DNA of 20,328 nt, taken from an uncultured Myxococcales bacterium (GTDB taxonomy: Bacteria > Myxococcota_A > Polyangia > Polyangiales > Polyangiaceae). Each line of letters opens with the position of its first letter. The first letter of the stretch is position 1. The translations under genes were made by a program, and so were the position numbers. Shown one piece after another: positions 15,136-20,328 of the stretch. The notes under the pieces are model-generated. The model did not search any database. It saw only the letters and a program-made list of their open reading frames with translations, and was not told where the DNA came from. The stretch lies in NCBI GenBank assembly GCA_937998045.1, contig CALKVG010000080.1:1-20328 (forward strand), in the 5' to 3' direction.

Positions 15136-17055
15136 TCATTTGCCAGTCAGCCGCCGGCGCACGAGCGCGTCCGCGTGCTTTATGAGCTCCACTTCGGTCT
15201 CCCAATCGCCGACGCTCCGCTGTTGCTCCCGCACGATCTCGCTCGTCTGTCGCGCAACGGTACTCTCTTCTAGCCGCTTGGCTGCCGCCGTCACGGTCTC
15301 CCGCGCCTCTTCGATCGTCTCGTGATCCGGGGCGGCCAGGCGAGCAGACGCGAAGGCTTGGATCGCGTCAGGCATTTGTGCAAGGAATTCCGCGCTGTCC
15401 AGGACTTTTTCCCCCCGCGCGTTGATACGCATGGACTTTGCCACCCCCGCCACGATCTGTGCCGAGTTCCCCTCGAGTAGATTTAGCGCGTCTTGGAAGG
15501 AGGAATCGTTCAGAAGTGCCGGAAAATCCAGGATAGCGCCCGCGATGGCTTTCCGCTCCTCGTGACCCGGCGGACGCGGCCTGACGCGCGCCTCGGACGG
15601 GCGAACGGCGCGTGCCGCGCCTTTCGCGTTGGCCTCGTTGGCGCGCACGTCGATCATGCGGGCCGCCCTCGCCGCCGCGAGCACCTTTCGCTTGAGCGCA
15701 GGGAACGCATTGGGAGCCGAGCGTACCAGATCGAGTCGACCGGCGGAGTAGTCGGCGTATGCCTCGAGCATCCCGCGCGCGACGGGGTCCTTCTGACGGG
15801 CCAGCAGCGCGGTGACGCGCTCGATGCGAGCCCCCTTCTCGCGCAGGTCCGCCGCGTTGAACGCCTCGTCCAAGTCCGCCTCGATCAGGTACTCGAGCAG
15901 TCCTCGGGCCTGCCCGAGGAGGTGACGGAGCGCGTCTGGCCCCTTCGTGCGAACGAGGTCGTCGGGATCCACGCGGTCCGGCAGGACGGCGACCTTGGCG
16001 TCGAGACCGGCCGCATCGCACGGTTCCTCGGCTGCGCGCGCCGCCTTCCGCCCGGCTGCGTCGCCGTCGAAGAGGAGCGTCACGAGCACCGCGTAACGCC
16101 TCAGAAGCTTGGCCTGGTCCAGCGTGAACGCCGTACCGAGCGGCGCGACCACGTTCTCGAAACCGCGAGCATGCAACGAGACGACGTCGAAGTTTCCCTC
16201 GACCACGATCGCGCGCTCCTCGTGACGGATGGCGTGGCGCGCCTGCCACAGGCCGAAGAGCATCGCGCCCTTGGTGTAGATCGGGCTCTCCGGCGAGTTG
16301 ATGTACTTGGGCGGTGGGTCGCGCTGAGCGTCGCGGCGCTTGTCGGCCTCGCTCGACCCGTCGTCAGCGATGGGCGGAAGCGCGCGACCGCTGAACGCGA
16401 CGACGCGGCCCTGGACGTCGAGCACGGCGAACATCAAGCGGTGGCGGAAGCGATCGTAAAAACCGCCCCCGCCCGCGCGCGGCACGATAAGGCCGACGGT
16501 TTCCGCCAACGCGGGAGACACCCCCTGTCGCTTCAGGAAGGACGTGACGCCGTCCCAAGCGGCGGGTGCGTATCCGATGCGAAAGGCCTGCACCGTTTGG
16601 GACTGCGGATCGAGGCCACGGCGCGCGAGCTCGCCCACCGCGTATTCGCGCTGGGGGTGCTCCCTGAGCTGCTCTTCGTACCAGGCGGCGGCCATGTTCA
16701 TGGCCGCGTAGAACGCGTCGCGCTCCTTCTTGTGCCGGTCGGCATCCGTCGGGGCCGTGCGCTCCTCCTCGATGGGGATGCCGGCTCGCTCGGCGAGCGC
16801 GCGCACGGCCTCGAAGAACGTGTACCCCTCGACGCGCTGGAGAAACGTGAACGCGTCCCCGCTCTCCTTGCATCCGAAGCAATGATAGAAGCCGGTGTCG
16901 GGGTTTACGTTGAAGCTCGGGGTCTTCTCCTTGTGAAAGGGGCATAGACCGAGAAAGCGCCGCCCACGCCTCTTCAGCGAAGGAACGCTCTCGGACACGA
17001 TCGCCACGAGGTCGGTCCGGTCGCGCACGAGCGAGATCGTGTCCTTCGAGATCAT
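15136..17055 (-). CDS. dnaG: DNA primase DnaG
   Basis: The 639-residue primase makes RNA primers at the replication fork. The N-terminal CHC2-type zinc site is C38-P-F-H41 with C59-F-G-C62. The catalytic core follows (YDRFRHRLMFAVLD, VVAFSGRAL, KYINSPESPIYTKG). The Toprim acidic residues lie in VVEGNFDVVSLH (E285, D290) and LLFDGDAAGRKAA (D330, D332), then DPDD near 363. EGNFD instead of the common EGYMD is a mild variant. The C-terminal region (about 480-639) carries a long helical, poorly conserved helicase-interaction domain, rich in Ala and Arg. ATG 17055 is chosen because MISKDTISLVRDRTDLV is the usual primase start; the in-frame ATG at 17130 would overlap a promoter-like site and add unrelated residues. 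The Shine-Dalgarno is weak. Confidence 0.97.
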   Translation of the reverse strand: MISKDTISLVRDRTDLVAIVSESVPSLKRRGRRFLGLCPFHKEKTPSFNVNPDTGFYHCFGCKESGDAFTFLQRVEGYTFFEAVRALAERAGIPIEEERTAPTDADRHKKERDAFYAAMNMAAAWYEEQLREHPQREYAVGELARRGLDPQSQTVQAFRIGYAPAAWDGVTSFLKRQGVSPALAETVGLIVPRAGGGGFYDRFRHRLMFAVLDVQGRVVAFSGRALPPIADDGSSEADKRRDAQRDPPPKYINSPESPIYTKGAMLFGLWQARHAIRHEERAIVVEGNFDVVSLHARGFENVVAPLGTAFTLDQAKLLRRYAVLVTLLFDGDAAGRKAARAAEEPCDAAGLDAKVAVLPDRVDPDDLVRTKGPDALRHLLGQARGLLEYLIEADLDEAFNAADLREKGARIERVTALLARQKDPVARGMLEAYADYSAGRLDLVRSAPNAFPALKRKVLAAARAARMIDVRANEANAKGAARAVRPSEARVRPRPPGHEERKAIAGAILDFPALLNDSSFQDALNLLEGNSAQIVAGVAKSMRINARGEKVLDSAEFLAQMPDAIQAFASARLAAPDHETIEEARETVTAAAKRLEESTVARQTSEIVREQQRSVGDWETEVELIKHADALVRRRLTGK

Positions 17056-17072
17056 CGCCAGGTTAGACCACG

Positions 17073-17089
17073 CTCCGGCGCAGCCGGAG
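17073..17089. other. Perfect 7-bp hairpin in the dnaG leader
   Basis: CTCCGGC (17073-17079) and GCCGGAG (17083-17089) pair around a GCA loop, 17 nt before the dnaG ATG. The closing C-GCA-G is the same loop type as in hairpin 5 of the dispersed repeats. It could affect translation of dnaG; no further match to the repeat is seen. Confidence 0.5.
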
Positions 17090-17117
17090 AGGTGCCGCCC
17101 GCAGCCGAAGCACCACC

Positions 17118-17146
17118 TTTTCACACGCATGGGCAGGGGGGGTCAA
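17118..17146 (-). promoter_or_regulatory. Candidate sigma-70 promoter of dnaG
   Basis: On the minus strand TTGACC (17146-17141; five of six consensus bases) is followed after 17 nt by TGAAAA (17123-17118; three of six). Transcription would start near 17111, giving a leader of about 55 nt that contains the 17073-17089 hairpin. Confidence 0.4.
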
Positions 17147-17175
17147 GGGAGCAAAGTCGCCCCCGCGACGCGCAC

Positions 17176-17193
17176 TTGGTACGATTTTGGTAC
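17176..17193 (+). promoter_or_regulatory. Candidate extended -10 with TTGGTAC direct repeat
   Basis: TGGTACGAT (17177-17185) fits an extended -10 (TGn + TACGAT) 13 nt before ATG 17199. TTGGTAC occurs twice, at 17176-17182 and 17187-17193, 11 bp apart (one helical turn), which could instead be a regulator site between the divergent dnaG and TPR genes. Confidence 0.35.
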
Positions 17194-17198
17194 CGCGT

Positions 17199-19559
17199 AT
17201 GCCCGCGCGCCGCGCTTCTCCAGGAGTTTTCACTCGCCGCCCGTCGGCGGGGTCGCCGGCGACGTCGCCGGTGGCCGGTGGCGTCCCTCCGGGGCCGCCC
17301 GGAGCAGACTCGGAGATCGCCCTGCAACTCGCGATCGGCCGCGAGGGGATCGGCCTCGAACTCGCCCGCTCGGCCCGCGCGGCTTGCCTCACGCTGACCG
17401 AGCTCTCCGCCACGCTGCCGGGCGTGCGCTTTCCGGTGGACGTCTCGGGAGGGGTACAGCGCTTTCGCCACCGGCGCGGCGAACTGCAGAAGATTCTGCT
17501 GGAGTTGCCCGTCCGTTCCCTGGAACGCTGGGTATCGCCCAGACTGCGGGGCGTCTTGAGTACGCGGGCCCCCGATGTGTGGGTGGCCGCCGCCGACGCG
17601 CGCGCCACCGTGTGCGTCTGCGCGCCCGAGAGCCAGACGCCGGTCGCTGCGGCCTCGAAAAGTGCCAAGGATGCGACCGGGCTCGCCGTCGTCGCGTTCG
17701 AGCTGCACGCGCTCGCGGAGGACGAGGACCTGGTCCTCGTGGTGGAGCAAGCGCGAGGGGGCAACCTGCCTGCCCACTCGACGGCGATCGCGCTCGCCTG
17801 CCTGGAGGCGGCCCTCGGCGGCGTAGCCGAACGCGCCGGTGCCGTCTTCGTTCTCCACAGAGCGGCCCACCGGCTCCTCCAGTGGCTGCTGCCGGAGGCG
17901 GGCGCGCGCGTTCCCTCGACGAAGGACGTACGCTGGGCGGCCGTTTCGGCGCACGGCGACACCTGGCTCCTGCACGCCGCGCGCGGGGCCTTGGCGCACG
18001 TCCCCAGCGAGCGGGCGCTGAGCGCGCTCGAGACCGCCCGGCTCCTTTCGCGCGCCGACGGGGCGCTCGTCCGCGGGGAGATCGCCGAGGCTCGCTCGGC
18101 GTACCTGGACGCGCTGGAGCGCGCTCCGCGCCATCCCGAGATCGCGCGGCGCATCGTCGAGATCGACGCGCGCGCTGGCGGGCGCGCGGAGGCGGCGCTC
18201 GCCCTATTGGCGGAGACCCGGGCGGGAAGGTCGGGCGACGCCTCCCCGAGCGAGACGGATCCGTTCGGGACCATCCCGGGGGAGTTGCTGGCGGAGGTCG
18301 GAGACACGGCGGCGGCTCTCGCGAGCTTGGAGCGCGCCGGGGACAGCGACCCTGCGCCGTGGATTGCGGCGCGCGCGTACGAGACCGCCGCGAGCCTCGC
18401 CCGTGACCCCGAGGGGTCGGCTGCGTGGCTCGACCGCGCGCTCGCGCGCGCCCCGCGCGCGACCACCGCGCGCTGGGCGCGCGTCGCCAAACGCCTGCAG
18501 CTCGGTCGGATCGAGGACGCCCTCGCCGACGTCGAGCACCTGGAGGCGCTCGCCCGCGGCGGCCGCGCGCGGCACGCGGTCTGGGTCCGTGCAGGCCGCG
18601 AATGGCAGGCAGCGGGCCTCCAGGGGCGTGCCGGGCCGCTCTTCGAGCGGGCGCTTCGCTTCGCTCCCGAGGACCCGAGCGCGCTCGCGGGGCTGGGGGC
18701 CGCCCTTGTCCAGGGGGGACGAGCCACGCGAGGCGTCGCGGTGCTCACACGCGCGCTACGTACCGCCGAAGGCCGAGGTGAGCCTTCGTCCGCGATTGTC
18801 CTCGAGCTCGCGCAGGCAATCGCGGACAAGCTCGAAGACCTTCCGAACGCCATCGCGCGGGTCGGGAGCATCTCCGCGGAGGCCGCCGAGGCGCCGATGG
18901 CCCGCGGGCTCGAGGGACGCTGGCGCGCGCGACTCGGCGACTTCGCCGGGGCCGATCTCGCGTTCGCGCGGCTCCGCGAGTTCGCGACCTCCCTTCCCGA
19001 CGGGGCCGATGAGCCGTCGGCGGATCGGATCGCGTCGATGCTCCTCGAGGCGGCGAACCTGCACCGTCGGGTATCGCACGACTACCTCGCAGCGCAGCGT
19101 TACCTCGCCGTCGCGCTGCGATTGCGGCCGCGCGACGACGAGCTTCTGTGTGCGTACCGGGAGGTCGGCGCTCAGCTTCGAGGCGGGGCGCCGCAGGATC
19201 CTCGCTCGGCGGCCCCTCCTCCTCGGCTGGCGGTTCCCGCGGCGAGCGTCGCCGAGGACGTGCCGACGGAGTCGCGCGAGGCGCGGGTCGAGGAGCTCAC
19301 GCGTCGTCTCCAGGCCAACGCCCGCGACGATGACGCCTCCGACGAGCTCATCGCGCTGCTCGAGGCCCTCGAACGAGGTCACGAGCTGGTTGCTCTCGTG
19401 AGCGCGCGCCTGGAAGAGGCATCCCCCGAGCGCCGCGCGCTCCTGGCTCCACGGGCACGCACGGCCCTTCAGCGGCTGGCGTCGAAGGCAGAGGCGTCAG
19501 GGCGCGCCGACGAGGCTTCGCTCTTTCATGACGCCATCCGACTGCTCGTGCCGGGGTGA
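17199..19559 (+). CDS. Large TPR-like repeat protein, function unknown
   Basis: The 786-residue, Ala/Arg-rich protein is predicted to be almost all helical. From about residue 280 to the end, helix pairs follow a tetratricopeptide-like rhythm: ARLLSRADGALVRGEIAEAR, YLDALERAPRHPEIARRIVE, AGPLFERALRFAPEDPSALA, and AAQRYLAVALRLRPRDDELL. Such arrays usually act as protein-binding scaffolds. The first 270 residues form a separate domain (ELQKILLELPVRSLERWVSP, LAVVAFELHALAEDEDLVLVV, GDTWLLHAARGALAHVPSER) that I do not recognise. No signal peptide or membrane helix is clear, so it is probably cytoplasmic. ATG 17199 is chosen over a TTG at 17187. There is no Shine-Dalgarno. It is divergent from dnaG and convergent with the TerB-type gene. 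Confidence 0.82.
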   Translation: MPARRASPGVFTRRPSAGSPATSPVAGGVPPGPPGADSEIALQLAIGREGIGLELARSARAACLTLTELSATLPGVRFPVDVSGGVQRFRHRRGELQKILLELPVRSLERWVSPRLRGVLSTRAPDVWVAAADARATVCVCAPESQTPVAAASKSAKDATGLAVVAFELHALAEDEDLVLVVEQARGGNLPAHSTAIALACLEAALGGVAERAGAVFVLHRAAHRLLQWLLPEAGARVPSTKDVRWAAVSAHGDTWLLHAARGALAHVPSERALSALETARLLSRADGALVRGEIAEARSAYLDALERAPRHPEIARRIVEIDARAGGRAEAALALLAETRAGRSGDASPSETDPFGTIPGELLAEVGDTAAALASLERAGDSDPAPWIAARAYETAASLARDPEGSAAWLDRALARAPRATTARWARVAKRLQLGRIEDALADVEHLEALARGGRARHAVWVRAGREWQAAGLQGRAGPLFERALRFAPEDPSALAGLGAALVQGGRATRGVAVLTRALRTAEGRGEPSSAIVLELAQAIADKLEDLPNAIARVGSISAEAAEAPMARGLEGRWRARLGDFAGADLAFARLREFATSLPDGADEPSADRIASMLLEAANLHRRVSHDYLAAQRYLAVALRLRPRDDELLCAYREVGAQLRGGAPQDPRSAAPPPRLAVPAASVAEDVPTESREARVEELTRRLQANARDDDASDELIALLEALERGHELVALVSARLEEASPERRALLAPRARTALQRLASKAEASGRADEASLFHDAIRLLVPG

Positions 19560-19601
19560 ATCGGCGAGCGGAATCGCTGGAGAGCGAATCAAGCCGCGAA
19601 T

Positions 19602-20183
19602 TCAGCGCGCGCCGGCTGCGCCGAGCGCCGCGCGCACGTCCGCGAGCGCCACGTCGACGGCGTCCTTCTCCAGGCCGCACGTTCCGGCGATCCTGCCCAG
19701 GACGTCCCGCTCGATGCGGCTGACCTCGCCGTTCGATTGCGCGAGGAGCGCCGCGATTCGCAGCACCTCCTGCGCGTGCTCGTGCTTGGTGACGCCTCGG
19801 GCGAGCATTGCGACCCGCTGATCGATGCCGTCCTCCTCCAGCTGATCGCGCAAGTCGCCTACCAGCGCAGCGATCTGTTGCGGCGGAACGCTACCGCCGC
19901 AAGCTGCCACGACGACGCGTTCGAAGGTGCGCTGCTCGTCCTCGTCGAACACGCCGTCGGCGTTTGCGGTGAGGAAGGCTCCCTCGACGATGGCCTCGAA
20001 GAGCGCCACCGCAACGGGATCGAACCCGGTCGGAACGGTCGCGTCCTCGGAGGGACGCGCGGCGTACGAAGCGGCAGCGAGCGAAAGGATCGACACCGGC
20101 TTCGCCGGGTCGACGGGGATGCCCGGGGCGGCCGCCGACCGCGCGATGCGAGCGAGCAGGTTGATTCGGACCTCGTTCTCCAT
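19602..20183 (-). CDS. TerB-family (TerB/DjlA N-terminal-like) protein
   Basis: The 193-residue protein is mostly alpha-helical. It has two acidic, calcium-loop-like stretches typical of the TerB fold: NADGVFDEDEQRTFE (about 74-88) and SNGEVSRIERDVLGRIA (about 151-167). TerB-like domains occur in tellurite-resistance and stress modules and in DjlA; here the domain stands alone, without TerC, TerD or other ter genes in the window, so a tellurite role is not supported. The N-terminal 55 residues (Ala/Pro-rich) are outside the domain. The start at ATG 20183 has AAGGA about 7 nt upstream. A candidate extended -10 lies at 20238-20230. Function is unknown beyond the fold. Confidence 0.82.
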   Translation of the reverse strand: MENEVRINLLARIARSAAAPGIPVDPAKPVSILSLAAASYAARPSEDATVPTGFDPVAVALFEAIVEGAFLTANADGVFDEDEQRTFERVVVAACGGSVPPQQIAALVGDLRDQLEEDGIDQRVAMLARGVTKHEHAQEVLRIAALLAQSNGEVSRIERDVLGRIAGTCGLEKDAVDVALADVRAALGAAGAR

Positions 20184-20229
20184 GGGTGTCCTTGGGTCTC
20201 AAGCGAGCCGCCCGGCGCGGATCGCTCGC

Positions 20230-20238
20230 AGCATACCA
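20230..20238 (-). promoter_or_regulatory. Candidate extended -10 promoter of the TerB-type gene
   Basis: On the minus strand TGGTATGCT matches TGn + TATGCT, the same hexamer as proposed at 1441-1446. No -35 is visible. The leader would be about 40 nt and the gene has a good Shine-Dalgarno. Confidence 0.35.
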
Positions 20239-20273
20239 GAAGGCGCGGAGGACGTACCTCGGTCGGAATGTGT

Positions 20274-20292
20274 ACTAGGGGGTGTCCCTAGT
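20274..20292. other. Perfect 7-bp inverted repeat near the window end
   Basis: ACTAGGG (20274-20280) and CCCTAGT (20286-20292) surround GGTGT. It lies upstream of the TerB-type gene, outside any recognised gene. It could be an operator, a terminator for a gene beyond the window, or the edge of an element cut by the window end. Confidence 0.45.
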
Positions 20293-20328
20293 TCTGGTCG
20301 AGCCATAGCCACGCACATGCGACCTGAG

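Noticed and set aside
15493..16947. Long plus-strand open frame opposite dnaG
   Set aside because: It is antisense to intact primase motifs and has no independent signal.
17056..17130. dnaG start at ATG 17130
   Set aside because: It adds 25 residues unlike any primase and overlaps the promoter-like element; the usual primase N-terminus begins at 17055.
17063..18871. 602-codon minus-strand open frame opposite the TPR gene
   Set aside because: Ser/Arg/Ala-rich antisense frame; the plus strand has the helical repeat pattern and a plausible promoter.
20013..20030. tRNA T-arm-like GGGATCGAACCC
   Set aside because: It lies inside the TerB-type coding region and no acceptor, D or anticodon arms can be placed around it.

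Overview
The window is one end of a very GC-rich (about two-thirds or more by eye, not computed) bacterial contig. The gene content points to a delta-proteobacterial lineage of the Myxococcota, probably order Polyangiales: a kinase-like protein fused to a GYF-type domain, a membrane helix and an AgmX/PglI-like C-terminus; many Ser/Pro/Ala-rich lipoproteins with Cys-rich tails; a SUMF1-type secreted protein; and TPR and TerB-type proteins with low-complexity linkers. The genus cannot be named from the sequence. Bases 1-43 are not genomic: they are an Illumina Nextera adapter with an i5 index, so the true sequence begins at 44.

Layout. 44-3068 (+): the 3' two-thirds of a DEAD-box RNA helicase, then the kinase-like/GYF/AgmX membrane protein. 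3078-3712: no gene, but a 19-unit indel-free 21-bp minisatellite followed by a 200-bp hairpin-rich dispersed repeat. 3719-6242: a Cys-rich lipoprotein (-), a divergent lipoprotein (+) with a 20-bp palindrome directly before its start, and a saccharopine-dehydrogenase-like/trans-acting enoyl reductase family protein (-). 6459-9739 (+): a small surface-polysaccharide group: CpsB/YwqE-type PHP phosphatase, UDP-sugar 6-dehydrogenase, and a flippase-like (LPG synthase TM domain) membrane protein. 9815-12284: a small exported protein (+), a probable outer-membrane barrel (-), the second copy of the dispersed repeat, and a SUMF1/formylglycine-generating-enzyme family protein (-). 12626-17055 (-): the macromolecular synthesis block dnaG-rpoD, followed by a Cys-rich lipoprotein. 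17199-19559 (+): a large TPR-like protein divergent from dnaG. 19602-20183 (-): a TerB-family protein.

The most unusual content is non-coding. Two copies (3513-3712 and 11117-11315, about 92% identical by manual alignment) each hold six consecutive hairpins. Most of the loops are C-GNA-G, the type known to make exceptionally stable single-stranded DNA mini-hairpins. Two of the loops are exact reverse complements of each other between the copies. Both copies sit at the 3' end of a minus-strand gene for an exported protein. This looks like a structured, possibly single-strand-recognised, dispersed element. It also yields false protein predictions when read as coding.

Several genes without a Shine-Dalgarno sequence have a plausible -10 element only about 9-13 nt before the start codon, which suggests very short leaders. 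No rRNA, tRNA, CRISPR array or transposase gene was seen.
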